Positions 1 to 6,616 of a stretch of DNA of 30,313 bases are shown piece after piece. The notes under the pieces were generated by a model. It did no database searches and was not told where the DNA came from. It saw only the letters and a list, made by a program, of their open reading frames with translations. Source of the DNA: a virus; the IMG/VR virus record IMGVR_UViG_3300030101_001617, positions 1 through 30,313 of that record. One strand, 5' to 3'. The number at the start of each line of letters is the position of its first letter. The first letter of the stretch is position 1. The translations under genes and the position numbers were made by a program.

Positions 1-396
1 GGTAATCATTTTGAAACTAATTCAACAAATAATTTTATTGCCTACTGTTGGCATTCAGTTACAGGATATAGTAAAATTGGTACTTATGAGGGTGATGGTA
101 CAGATGATTTTAGTAAACAAATAACAGGGTTGGGATTTAACCCTTCTTTTGTGCTAACAAAAAATATTGATAGCGCTTCAAGTAATTGGCAAATTGTAGA
201 TTCAAGAAGGGGTGATGCACATAACTTATATCCTAACGAAAACTTTGCTGAAAATGGAAACAGTCCAACTTCATTTGGAACTGCAAATCTTATCACAGAT
301 GGTTTTGCGGTAAGAAGGGGAACTACAACAAATTCTGCAAATCAAGTACATATAAATAAATCGGGAGACACGTACATATATATGGCATTTAAATAA
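1..396 (+). CDS. Tail fibre / receptor-binding protein, C-terminal part (DUF7483-like)
   Basis: The frame is open from the first base of the window and ends at TAA 394-396, so the 5' part of the gene lies outside. The visible 131 residues start with an FIAYCWHSVTGYSKIG motif followed by GTYEGDGTDDF and a GFNPSFVLTKN strand. This pattern is typical of the beta-rich domain (DUF7483 type) at the C-terminus of marine phage fibre proteins. The domain ends in IYMAFK. It probably sits at the tip of the tail and contacts the host surface, although that role is inferred from the family. The lysis genes begin two bases downstream. The N-terminal part of a protein of the same architecture starts at 30169, so both fragments may belong to one gene. 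I am confident of the coding frame and fairly confident of the family. Confidence 0.8.
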   Translation, partial: GNHFETNSTNNFIAYCWHSVTGYSKIGTYEGDGTDDFSKQITGLGFNPSFVLTKNIDSASSNWQIVDSRRGDAHNLYPNENFAENGNSPTSFGTANLITDGFAVRRGTTTNSANQVHINKSGDTYIYMAFK

Positions 397-397
397 A

Positions 398-550
398 ATG
401 GAAGATTTGAAGATATTTGGACTATACGCAGCAAACCTATTCGCTTTGGCATTTAGTGTAAGTGAGATTAATGGTTATTTACAAATGCTTGTAATGGGTG
501 CAACTTTGACATTTACGATTATACAAATAATAAAAGCTTTGAAAAAATGA
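398..550 (+). CDS. Small membrane protein, possible holin
   Basis: This 50-residue protein starts at ATG 398, two bases after the fibre stop, and its TGA overlaps the next start as ATGA. A hydrophobic stretch covers about residues 6-20 ([13 protein letters not shown]) and another about residues 28-46 ([18 protein letters not shown]), followed by KALKK. Two membrane segments in a tiny protein placed between a tail fibre and an M15 endolysin suggest a holin or other lysis accessory protein. No family is recognised, so the role rests on position and hydrophobicity. The tight spacing and the coupled overlap with the next gene support it being real despite its size. Confidence 0.6.
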   Translation: MEDLKIFGLYAANLFALAFSVSEINGYLQMLVMGATLTFTIIQIIKALKK

Positions 551-957
551 AGATGCCAAGCAACGGAGTAGCTAAAGATATAAGACATTATGTGGGAAGC
601 TTAATTGTTTTCTTTCTTGTTATTATTATCCTATACTATCTTACTAAATATACTATACCTGAACAGAATAGTCAAATAGTAAATACTTTGATAGGTATGA
701 TAGCTGCTTCAATCGCTATGGTAATAGCTTCCATAACTGGTCGTAATCCTGACGATTTAGAATCTGCTAAGAAAAAAATAAGCAATCTAGAGATGAAGAT
801 TGAGATGCTTGTTCAAGCAAAAGACATGCTTGAAGGTATGCTTATAAAATTACAAGATGATACAATAGACAGGCTACTACTTAACAAGACGCTTCAATAT
901 GATGACTGTAAATCTGGTAAGTGTGGATGTAAAAACGAATGTAGCGATGAATCTTAA
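547..957 (+). CDS. Membrane protein with coiled coil and Cys-rich tail (lysis cassette)
   Basis: The 136-residue product has a short charged N-terminus, a membrane segment at about 16-34 ([16 protein letters not shown]), a second at about 45-63, and then a charged heptad-like stretch at about 70-115 ([18 protein letters not shown]) that looks like a coiled coil. The last residues hold four cysteines, C121, C126, C128 and C132, as [12 protein letters not shown]. Lying between another small membrane protein and the endolysin, it may be a holin or a spanin-like partner, but it has no lipobox or classical spanin layout. The Cys cluster could bind metal or form disulfides. The function is inferred from context only. 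Its 3' end overlaps the endolysin start by 11 bases. Confidence 0.65.
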   Translation: MKMPSNGVAKDIRHYVGSLIVFFLVIIILYYLTKYTIPEQNSQIVNTLIGMIAASIAMVIASITGRNPDDLESAKKKISNLEMKIEMLVQAKDMLEGMLIKLQDDTIDRLLLNKTLQYDDCKSGKCGCKNECSDES

Positions 958-1306
958 ATATTTTAAACATGAAGAATTTGCATCTCCAGATGTTTCTGAT
1001 TCTGGTGAGTTTATGGATACTAAGTTCCTTGCAATGCTCGACAACGCTCGTGAAATTGCAGGGATTCCCTTTGAAATCAACTCTGGGTGGCGGTCAATCG
1101 AACATAATTACGAAGTTGGAGGAAAACCGAACTCATCACATATCGTTGGCAAAGCGGCAGACCTTGCTGTCAAAGGTTCAAGACAAAGATGGATTATCAC
1201 TGAAGCCCTCATCAAAGCAGGATTCAATAGGATTGGTATTGCCAAGACATTTATCCATGTGGACTCTGATGAAACAAAAGACGCTAACGTCATCTGGACA
1301 TATTAG
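947..1306 (+). CDS. M15A-family peptidase endolysin
   Basis: This is a peptidoglycan peptidase of the D-Ala-D-Ala carboxypeptidase / L-Ala-D-Glu endopeptidase type (peptidase M15A), used to cut host wall cross-links at lysis. The M15 signature is clear: SGWRS at about residue 46, the zinc motif [11 protein letters not shown] with H65 and D72, and FIHVD with H104 and D106 near the C-terminus. At 119 residues it is a single catalytic domain without a separate wall-binding domain, which is usual for phages of Gram-negative hosts. I chose ATG 947 because family members start close to the YFKHEEF motif; an ATG at 899 would add 16 residues encoded within the preceding gene. No signal peptide is visible, so release would need a holin. 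Confidence 0.9.
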   Translation: MNLKYFKHEEFASPDVSDSGEFMDTKFLAMLDNAREIAGIPFEINSGWRSIEHNYEVGGKPNSSHIVGKAADLAVKGSRQRWIITEALIKAGFNRIGIAKTFIHVDSDETKDANVIWTY

Positions 1307-1390
1307 CGGAACAGTAGGACAGACTCTTTGTATAGGTGATTAAATAAATCATTAGAATTTTATTGTTATATTAGCCACCAAATTATTGTT

Positions 1391-1879
1391 TTGGCAAAAA
1401 AGAAGTTTGGACAGACTACTGTAGGTAAAATACTAAAGGCTAGTGTAGGGCTTATAAATCCAACACTTGGCAATCTCATACAGGGCAACATGAATATAGA
1501 GCAGGTCATTGAATCCATAAAGACCTCAAATGCTCCTACAGAAGATAAAATCAAAGCACAAGAGTTAATACTTGAAGCCTATGAAGCTGAGGTTGCTGAT
1601 AGAGCTAGTGCCAGACAAAGAGAGATGGCTGCTGTCGCTTCAGGGTCTAACGATATACTATTTAAGACTGTAGGTTGGGGTATCACCTTAAGTTTTGTAG
1701 CAGTTATAGCAGGAGCTATTGGTCTTTGGGAAATACCTAAAGAATCACAAAGATTATTTGACATGGGGTTTGGTGCTGTAGTAGCTGCTTTTACACAAGT
1801 TATAGGATACTATTTTGGCAGTTCTATGGGCAGTAAGCAGAAAACAAATCTAATGAATGGTGATCCTACATCTGAATAA
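1391..1879 (+). CDS. Holin-like membrane protein (3TM-type)
   Basis: The frame starts at TTG 1391 (MAKKKFGQ); no better in-frame start is seen nearby. The 162-residue product has a basic N-terminus, a helix-rich middle with the EAYEAEVADRASARQREM motif at about 62-79, two strong membrane segments at about 93-113 and 123-143, and a YYFGSSMGSKQKT ending. This DRxSARxRE-then-two-TM layout with a C-terminal YYFGSSxGS motif is characteristic of the holin group annotated as '3TM holin' in gene transfer agents and tailed phages. Together with the upstream peptidase it completes a lysis cassette. It is the last gene before a promoter and the early region. The holin role is inferred from the family and has not been tested in these phages. 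Confidence 0.7.
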   Translation: MAKKKFGQTTVGKILKASVGLINPTLGNLIQGNMNIEQVIESIKTSNAPTEDKIKAQELILEAYEAEVADRASARQREMAAVASGSNDILFKTVGWGITLSFVAVIAGAIGLWEIPKESQRLFDMGFGAVVAAFTQVIGYYFGSSMGSKQKTNLMNGDPTSE

Positions 1880-1880
1880 T

Positions 1881-1890
1881 TCCATGTAAC
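1881..1890 (+). promoter_or_regulatory. Operator-like site TCCATGTAAC upstream of the early promoter
   Basis: TCCATGTAAC lies two bases before the -33 TTTG of the promoter at 1893-1923. Close variants of the same word sit next to four other predicted promoters (10151-10160, 10646-10655, 12232-12241 and 13788-13797). This copy carries one change (A for G) from TCCATGTGAC. A regulator-binding site is inferred from the repetition. Confidence 0.45.
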
Positions 1891-1892
1891 TT

Positions 1893-1923
1893 TTTGGCAG
1901 TTAGAGATATTTCTATATCTTTG
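1893..1923 (+). promoter_or_regulatory. Bacteroidota-type promoter of the early/replication block
   Basis: TTTG at 1893-1896 is followed after exactly 19 bases by TATCTTTG at 1916-1923. This is a perfect match to the Bacteroidota primary sigma consensus TTTG-N19-TAnnTTTG. The expected start of transcription is near 1930, giving a leader of about 10 bases before ATG 1939. It would drive the replication genes with the host RNA polymerase. Confidence 0.75.
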
Positions 1924-1938
1924 TAGAAACTTAAATTT

Positions 1939-2325
1939 ATGGAAAGAGAAAAACTAGCTAAACTTTACAAAAAATATCAGCTTACTGCTGATGATATTTT
2001 CAAGCACAAACATTACATGATAATAACTAGAGCTGGTATTGATAAGATACAAGCTATAGAGAATATTCAAATCGAGTATACCGCTATAATGTCGCAACCT
2101 AATTTTGCAGTAGTTCAGGCTTATGCCAGTAAAGGTGGTGCTAATATTCAATCCTTTGGTTCAGCCTTAAAAGGTAAGACTCACATGGATGGGAATTGTA
2201 CGACATGGTATGTCATGGAGATGGCAGAGAAAAGGGCTATGTCCAGAGTGGTTTTAAAGATGACAGGTTTTTACGAGCTTGGTGTCTTTGGAGAAGATGA
2301 ATCGGAAGATTTTAAGAAAGTATAA
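1939..2325 (+). CDS. Conserved early protein, possible ssDNA annealing (Rad52-like) protein
   Basis: This is the first gene after the early promoter and encodes 128 residues. The pattern is an N-terminal helical part, ITRAGIDKIQAIENIQIEY at about 30-48, a strand-rich middle, then TTWYVMEMAEKRAMSRVVLKMTG followed by FYELGVFGEDESEDF. The 'AEKRAxxRVVLKxTG' helix near the C-terminus resembles the conserved helix of Rad52/Erf-type annealing proteins (AExRAxxRAL), and the next gene has an SSB-like tail. A RecE-like nuclease lies in the same block at 6570, and annealing proteins are normal partners of such nucleases. This function is a guess from short motifs. The gene itself is secure from its promoter, size and uninterrupted frame. 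Confidence 0.75.
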   Translation: MEREKLAKLYKKYQLTADDIFKHKHYMIITRAGIDKIQAIENIQIEYTAIMSQPNFAVVQAYASKGGANIQSFGSALKGKTHMDGNCTTWYVMEMAEKRAMSRVVLKMTGFYELGVFGEDESEDFKKV

Positions 2326-2341
2326 TTATAAATTTAATATT

Positions 2342-2611
2342 ATGAGTGATTACAAAGAAAAAGTGTATTTAGGTTACGGAAAAGAAGTAGGTAACTATGG
2401 AATGATTAATTTCAGTTTAGAAGAAAATGTTATTAAAGAAAACCTTGTAGATTATAAAGGTAAGAAATATCTTAGAGCTACAATATCTAAACTTAAAAGT
2501 CCTACCCAGTATGGACAAACCCATACAATAACTTTAGATCAATATACACCAGTAAAAAAAGATGATCAATCTACAGATAGCGTATCTGGTGGAGATGGAC
2601 TACCTTGGTAA
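2342..2611 (+). CDS. Putative single-stranded DNA-binding protein, small
   Basis: The gene begins at ATG 2342; the open frame extends upstream to 2279 but overlaps the preceding gene in a less plausible way. The 89-residue protein begins MSDYKEKVYLGYGKEVG, has a short beta-rich core ending in YLRATISKLKSPTQYGQTHT and LDQYTPVK, then a flexible Asp/Ser-rich linker and the C-terminal GGDGLPW. An acidic linker ending in two hydrophobic residues is the hallmark of the SSB C-terminal tail (usually DDLPF) that recruits replication partners. Similar small proteins with DLPF-type ends occur beside replication genes in Bacteroidota phages. The SSB role is inferred from the tail and from its neighbours, the possible annealing protein and the primase-helicase. 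Confidence 0.7.
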   Translation: MSDYKEKVYLGYGKEVGNYGMINFSLEENVIKENLVDYKGKKYLRATISKLKSPTQYGQTHTITLDQYTPVKKDDQSTDSVSGGDGLPW

Positions 2612-2613
2612 AT

Positions 2614-2913
2614 ATGGCTAAGTCAAGATACTTAAATATAAATTTAGCACTAATGAATAGTACACTGACTATCTCAGAAGCTGCTTTATTCTCTATGATA
2701 GTGTCACTAAGTAAAAAGAAAGGTTATTGCTATGCATCTAACAATTCTTTTTGTGAGACTTTGAATATAAAAGTTAGAACTTTATATAGGATGTTAAATA
2801 AGTTAGAAGATGCAGGTTACATAAAAAGAGTAACTATATCTAATGGTCATTATGGAAAAGAAAGAAAACTTTACGTTTCTCCACATGCCAAGATGGCAGA
2901 ACATTATATATAA
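2614..2913 (+). CDS. Winged-helix DNA-binding protein, replication-initiator-like
   Basis: The 99-residue product carries one helix-turn-helix domain. The segment LTISEAALFSMIVSLSKKKG reads as the first helices, the YCYASNNSFCETLNIKVRTL stretch as turn and recognition helix, and LYRMLNKLEDAGYIKRVTIS as the wing region. This is the helix_turn_helix/DnaD-N layout seen in phage replisome organisers and RepA-type initiators. It lies just upstream of the primase-helicase, where such a loader or initiator would be expected. I chose ATG 2614; a TTG at 2605 in the same frame overlaps the previous stop. No C-terminal loader domain is present, so it could instead be a transcription factor, including a candidate reader of the TCCATGTGAC sites. 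Confidence 0.75.
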   Translation: MAKSRYLNINLALMNSTLTISEAALFSMIVSLSKKKGYCYASNNSFCETLNIKVRTLYRMLNKLEDAGYIKRVTISNGHYGKERKLYVSPHAKMAEHYI

Positions 2914-2951
2914 CTATATATACTTAAAAATAAATATACCTAGCTTAATAT

Positions 2952-4673
2952 ATGATAGTCAATGGTACTTTCTCAAGTTTAGGTATTGATTTAAAGAGCA
3001 ATAGAGAACAACAAAAAGTAAAATGTCCAAACTGCTTTCGGTTGGGCAAACAGAATTATAACGACCCCTGTTTATCAGTAAATGCTAATCTAGGGGTTTT
3101 TAATTGCCATAAATGTGGTTGGAGCGGAAAACTAAGTAAGAAGGTAGAATCTAAATTTAACATGTATAAGAAGCCACAAAAAAATAAATTAAAACCTTTA
3201 AGCGACAAAGGAAGAGACTTTTTAAATTCAAGAGGTATAACAGATCAAGTAATAGATAATAATCAAATTCAATCTATAAATGAAAATACTATTGTTTTTC
3301 CTTACATCGTAAAAAAAGAAATAGTAAACTATAAAGCTAGGGGAATACAAAGAAAAACATTTACACAAAGCAAAGATGCAGAGCCTGTCATTTACAATTA
3401 TGATAACTGTGCCAATAGTGAATCTATAGTAATATGTGAAGGTGAGATAGATTCCTTATCATGGGAAGTGGCAGGTGTTAGTTTCCATACATCTGTTAAT
3501 ATGGGTGCTCCTAATCCAAGCGACAAATCTATAGACAAGAAACTTGAATGTATCACTAACTGCTATCATGTCTTTGAACAAGCTAAATATATCTACATAG
3601 CTACAGATGAAGATGATAATGGTAGAAACTTAGAAAGAGAGCTAGTAAGAAGGTTTGGTGCTGAAAAATGCTTATTAGTCGATTTAAAGCCCTATAAAGA
3701 TGCCAATGAGGTGTTAGTCCATGAAGGTATAGAAAGTCTCAGAGAACGTCTTAAAATGGCTATATCGCCTAAAATAGAGGGTATCTTTTCTTTAGATGAC
3801 GTTGAAGAGAGTATGTTAGATGGATATTTCAATGGTCAAGAAAGGGGTACAACTACTTATGTAAAGCAGATAGATCACGCATGGACATGGAGAAATGGTG
3901 AGGTAAATATATGGACAGGATACCAAAATGAAGGAAAAAGCATGTTTTTAAATCAATTATCGTGCCTAAAAGCCTATCATGACTCATGGAAGTTTGGAGT
4001 TTTTTCACCAGAGAATATGCCAATGAATGATTATTTCAATGATATAATAGAAATGTATGTAGGGATGTCTGCTGATCCATATTATAAGAATAATCACATG
4101 AGTATTAAGGTTTATAAAAAAGCAATGGCTTTTGTTAGGAAGCATTTTTTTCTTATATATCCAAAAAAAGATTTTACCTTAGATAATATATTTAGTCGTG
4201 CTAAGTTTTTAGTTAAGACAAAAGGTATTAGAAGTCTGATTATAGACCCATATAATACAGTTCAGCACAAGATGACTAAAGGAGAAAGAGAGGATTTATA
4301 TATATCTAGGTTTATGAGTGAGCTTAAAAGATTTGCATTGGACTATAATATTTCAATACACTTAGTGGCTCATCAAGTAACACCTTTAAAGGATGATAAT
4401 GGTAGATATATAAAGCCAGATGTAAATAGAATTAAAGGTGGTGGTACTTTTAGCGATAAGGCAGACAATGTTATGTTTATATGGAGACCTAATAGAGCAT
4501 TAGACTTCTCAGATACTTCGGTAATATTTGGTAGTCAAAAGATAAAAAAACAAAAGCTTGTAGGTATGCCACAAGAAATACATGGTATACACTTTGATGT
4601 TAGAACTCAGAGGTATATGTTTAATAATCACACACCATTTACTCAGATAGATGAGCAAAGAAGTAAAAGTTAG
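2952..4673 (+). CDS. DNA primase-helicase (T7 gp4 / DnaB-like)
   Basis: This 573-residue protein combines the two replisome activities of T7 gp4. A zinc-binding primase domain uses C25, C28, C52 and C55 (CPNC and CHKC). A TOPRIM fold follows with ICEGEIDSLS at about 161-170 and the DEDD run at 219-222. The C-terminal half is a DnaB-type RecA motor with Walker A GYQNEGKS at 323-330, Walker B LIIDP near 429-433, and the motif IHLVAHQ at about 469-475. The length matches the family. It would unwind the phage duplex and lay down primers for the host polymerase. It is the largest gene of the early block, and its end overlaps the resolvase gene by 23 bases. Confidence 0.93.
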   Translation: MIVNGTFSSLGIDLKSNREQQKVKCPNCFRLGKQNYNDPCLSVNANLGVFNCHKCGWSGKLSKKVESKFNMYKKPQKNKLKPLSDKGRDFLNSRGITDQVIDNNQIQSINENTIVFPYIVKKEIVNYKARGIQRKTFTQSKDAEPVIYNYDNCANSESIVICEGEIDSLSWEVAGVSFHTSVNMGAPNPSDKSIDKKLECITNCYHVFEQAKYIYIATDEDDNGRNLERELVRRFGAEKCLLVDLKPYKDANEVLVHEGIESLRERLKMAISPKIEGIFSLDDVEESMLDGYFNGQERGTTTYVKQIDHAWTWRNGEVNIWTGYQNEGKSMFLNQLSCLKAYHDSWKFGVFSPENMPMNDYFNDIIEMYVGMSADPYYKNNHMSIKVYKKAMAFVRKHFFLIYPKKDFTLDNIFSRAKFLVKTKGIRSLIIDPYNTVQHKMTKGEREDLYISRFMSELKRFALDYNISIHLVAHQVTPLKDDNGRYIKPDVNRIKGGGTFSDKADNVMFIWRPNRALDFSDTSVIFGSQKIKKQKLVGMPQEIHGIHFDVRTQRYMFNNHTPFTQIDEQRSKS

Positions 4674-5034
4674 TTTGCCAACATTTTCATTTAGTGGCAA
4701 AAAAAAAATACAATTGAATCTAAACCAGTATAGAAACTGGCATCACTATGTAAACAGCAACGTTAAAAGAAATTATTCTTTGGCAATACAACATATGCTT
4801 CATTTTAAATTTGATGGAGAGGTGTCGATACATTATGATTACTATGCACCAGATAAAAGAGTTAGAGATTTAATGAATGTAGTGAGTGTTGTAGATAAGT
4901 TTTTTCAGGATGCCATGGTTGTAAGAGGTTGTATACTTGCCGATGATACTAGCATAGTTAAGAATTTATCAGCAAGGTATATGGGAGTAGAGAAAGGTAA
5001 TTCTAGAATAGAAGCAACAATAAAATCAGTTTAA
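4651..5034 (+). CDS. RusA-like Holliday junction resolvase
   Basis: This 127-residue protein fits the RusA family in length and layout. It has a beta strand with LNLNQYRNWHHYVNSNVK (the segment corresponding to the 'N-xYR-xH' start of RusA-like proteins), a strand with HYDYYAPDKRVRD, then the conserved acidic helix RDLMNVVSVVDKFFQDAM and GCILADDTSIV. The acidic residues D73, D82 and D98/D99 correspond to the metal-binding aspartates of RusA. It would cut branched DNA during recombination and before packaging. The start ATG 4651 lies inside the primase-helicase gene, as in other translationally coupled pairs here. I am fairly sure of the family. Confidence 0.8.
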   Translation: MSKEVKVSLPTFSFSGKKKIQLNLNQYRNWHHYVNSNVKRNYSLAIQHMLHFKFDGEVSIHYDYYAPDKRVRDLMNVVSVVDKFFQDAMVVRGCILADDTSIVKNLSARYMGVEKGNSRIEATIKSV

Positions 5035-5035
5035 T

Positions 5036-5197
5036 ATGTATTTTCAGTTATTTCCAATTTATGGTTGTATGGTGGGTGTTAATTATTGGAATAATATCCT
5101 TGATGGAGAAGAGAATCCAGATGAGGTAGAACATATATTTCAAATAATGTTTTTTATAATTGGATTTTCATTTCACTATTGGCAAGAGAAAAATTAA
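5036..5197 (+). CDS. Small hydrophobic protein
   Basis: A 53-residue frame begins at ATG 5036, one base after the resolvase stop, and overlaps the next gene by 19 bases. It contains MYFQLFPIYGCMVG, a short acidic loop with DGEENPDEVEH, and a hydrophobic segment at about 34-46 (IFQIMFFIIGFSF) followed by HYWQEKN. The spacing and the start are typical of the genes around it. It probably inserts in the membrane by its C-terminal half. No family is recognised and no function can be given. Confidence 0.55.
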   Translation: MYFQLFPIYGCMVGVNYWNNILDGEENPDEVEHIFQIMFFIIGFSFHYWQEKN

Positions 5198-5730
5198 TAG
5201 ATCGTTTGGCTAAAGAACACAATGTTTGGATTAAAATGGCAAAGTCTTTAGGATGTGGTTCTGATGAACAGGCAAATGAGCTTGTACAACAGATGTATTT
5301 AAAACTTTGTATCTTAGGAAAAAATAAATACGATGCAGTTATAGTAAATGATCAAGTTAATAAGATGTATGTATATAATACTATAAAAAATTTATTTCTA
5401 GATGGTTTTCATTTGCCATCACCTAAGAATCATGTAGAGATCATGGGAACTGAGTTAGTAAGTTATGATGAAGATTTAGAAGAAATATTTGAACAAAAAG
5501 AAAGTAATTTTGATAATCTAATAAATGAAATTGAATCTATTGTTACTAATTGGTATTGGTACGATAAGAAGATGTGGGAGATATACTTTCATAAAAATAT
5601 GAGTATGAGAGAGATATCAGATCAAACCAAAATAAGTTTAAAATCAATATTTGACACTTTAAGTTATGCCAAAAAAGAAGTTAAAAAAAGGACGGAAAAC
5701 CTCTACAAAAAGTACAAAGACTCCAAGTAA
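5179..5730 (+). CDS. RNA polymerase sigma-70-like factor
   Basis: The frame starts at TTG 5179 (MAREKLIDRLAKEHNVW), inside the preceding small gene. The N-terminal part, with KSLGCGSDEQANELVQQMYLK and the NDQVNKMYVYNTIKNLFLD helix, looks like sigma region 2. An acidic linker follows (SYDEDLEEIFEQKESN), and then a C-terminal helix-turn-helix with MWEIYFHKNMSMREISDQTK and SLKSIFDTLSYAKKEVKKR, which matches sigma region 4. At 183 residues it has the size of a small ECF-type sigma. It may redirect host RNA polymerase to late genes, because no Bacteroidota-type promoter was found before the structural block. The role is inferred; it could also act as a DNA-binding regulator. Confidence 0.75.
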   Translation: MAREKLIDRLAKEHNVWIKMAKSLGCGSDEQANELVQQMYLKLCILGKNKYDAVIVNDQVNKMYVYNTIKNLFLDGFHLPSPKNHVEIMGTELVSYDEDLEEIFEQKESNFDNLINEIESIVTNWYWYDKKMWEIYFHKNMSMREISDQTKISLKSIFDTLSYAKKEVKKRTENLYKKYKDSK

Positions 5731-6100
5731 AGGTCTTGGAGATACTTTAGAGAAAGTATTTGAAGCAACTGGAATAAAGAAAGCAGTTCACTGGCTTCTT
5801 GGTGAGGACTGCGGTTGCGATAAAAGAAAAGAATATCTCAATGAGATGTTTCCTTATAGCAGAGTAGAATGTCTCAACGAAGATGAATTTATTTACTTAG
5901 ATAACTTTTTTAAGCAAAAGATCAACACTGTGACATATAACACTAGAAAACATATCACCGATATATTTAACAGAGTATTTAATGCCAGAAGTGAAGTATA
6001 TAGTTGTGGTAGTTGTTTTCAAAATGAGATACTAAATAAACTTAGAAAAGTATATGACAAATATGAAGAAGATTCCAAACAAGATTTGGTTTCAGAATAA
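5666..6100 (+). CDS. Conserved phage protein with paired-cysteine motifs
   Basis: The 144-residue product begins with a Lys-rich tail (MPKKKLKKGRKTSTK), then GLGDTLEKVFEATGIKKAV and LLGEDCGCDKRKEYLN, a helical middle, and SCGSCFQNEILNKLRKVYDKY near the end. The pairs CGC and CGSC could form a zinc site linking two distant segments. A GLGDT...EATGIK...GEDCGC pattern occurs in small proteins of flavobacterial phages, often beside a sigma-like gene, but I know of no assigned function. The start ATG 5666 lies 65 bases inside the sigma-like gene in another frame, so that stretch is read twice. Confidence 0.7.
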   Translation: MPKKKLKKGRKTSTKSTKTPSKGLGDTLEKVFEATGIKKAVHWLLGEDCGCDKRKEYLNEMFPYSRVECLNEDEFIYLDNFFKQKINTVTYNTRKHITDIFNRVFNARSEVYSCGSCFQNEILNKLRKVYDKYEEDSKQDLVSE

Positions 6101-6135
6101 TTCAGTAGATAATAATTATAAAATAAATTACAACT

Positions 6136-6291
6136 ATGCCATTAGTAAAACCAAAGCAGTACGAAACAAAAGTAGATTTCAACAAGAGATGCATGAACAA
6201 TGCGAAGATGATTTCTGAATACCCAGACAGAAACCAAAGGTTTGCAGTTTGCCAGACTATATTTAAAGATAGATTCAGACAAAAGAAATGA
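6136..6291 (+). CDS. Small conserved phage protein with EYPDxxQRFAVC motif
   Basis: This 51-residue protein contains CMNNAKMISEYPDRNQRFAV followed by CQTIF. The '(S)xYPDxxQRxAxC' motif is widespread in phages, usually as part of larger head or protease proteins; here it is a free-standing small protein. The end overlaps the next gene as ATGA. A 35-base AT-rich gap precedes it, in which I see no promoter. The conserved Cys pair (C20 and C39) may bind metal. The function is unknown. Confidence 0.6.
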   Translation: MPLVKPKQYETKVDFNKRCMNNAKMISEYPDRNQRFAVCQTIFKDRFRQKK

Positions 6292-6470
6292 GATTATTAA
6301 GATCATTTTTAAACATACCTATAATTTTGTCAGTGGTAATTATTACTATAATTCATTACATATTTCAGTTTATTGAATTATTTTTTACTATTATACTTAT
6401 CAAACCAATAAAATTTTTAGTCTCCAGATCAAAATATTTAGTTGTTAAACTCTTAAATTTTATAACATAA
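6288..6470 (+). CDS. Small membrane protein
   Basis: The 60-residue product is almost entirely hydrophobic. After MRLLRSFLN come two membrane-length segments at about 10-28 (IPIILSVVIITIIHYIFQF) and 30-46 (ELFFTIILIKPIKFLV), then a basic end. It is coupled to both neighbours by ATGA and TAATG overlaps. It might alter the host envelope during infection or be a lysis or superinfection-exclusion factor, but nothing in the sequence decides this. Confidence 0.55.
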   Translation: MRLLRSFLNIPIILSVVIITIIHYIFQFIELFFTIILIKPIKFLVSRSKYLVVKLLNFIT

Positions 6471-6616
6471 TGGGAAAGACAAAAGAACTCATGGAACAAG
6501 AGTGGTTTACTGAATCACAAAGAGCAGAATTACATTGGATGGAACAAGAATACGAATATCAAAAAAAGAATGAAAGAAGAAAAAATAAGACTACTAGACA
6601 GAAGCCTTTGGGATAA
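6470..6616 (+). CDS. Small hydrophilic phage protein
   Basis: A 48-residue frame begins at ATG 6470, sharing a base with the previous stop. It starts MGKTKELMEQEWFTESQRAE and has EQEYEYQKKNERRKNK in its second half. Short 'MGKTKELxxxxE' proteins of this kind are found in many phages beside replication genes and have no known role. It is rich in Glu, Gln and Lys and is probably helical throughout. Its last 47 bases overlap the nuclease gene that follows. Confidence 0.55.
   Translation: MGKTKELMEQEWFTESQRAELHWMEQEYEYQKKNERRKNKTTRQKPLG

Noticed and set aside
1250-1262. Near DnaA box TTATCCATG and a TCCATGTGGA word in the endolysin gene
   Set aside because: Mismatched box inside a conserved catalytic segment (FIHVD); the bases are explained by the codons.
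969-1343. A 124-codon + strand frame overlapping the endolysin
   Set aside because: The overlapping frame carries the complete M15 peptidase motifs, so this one is accidental.
1367-1374. TATATTAG before the holin-like gene as a -7 promoter box
   Set aside because: There is no TTTG at the required spacing of about 19 bases (the bases there are AATA).
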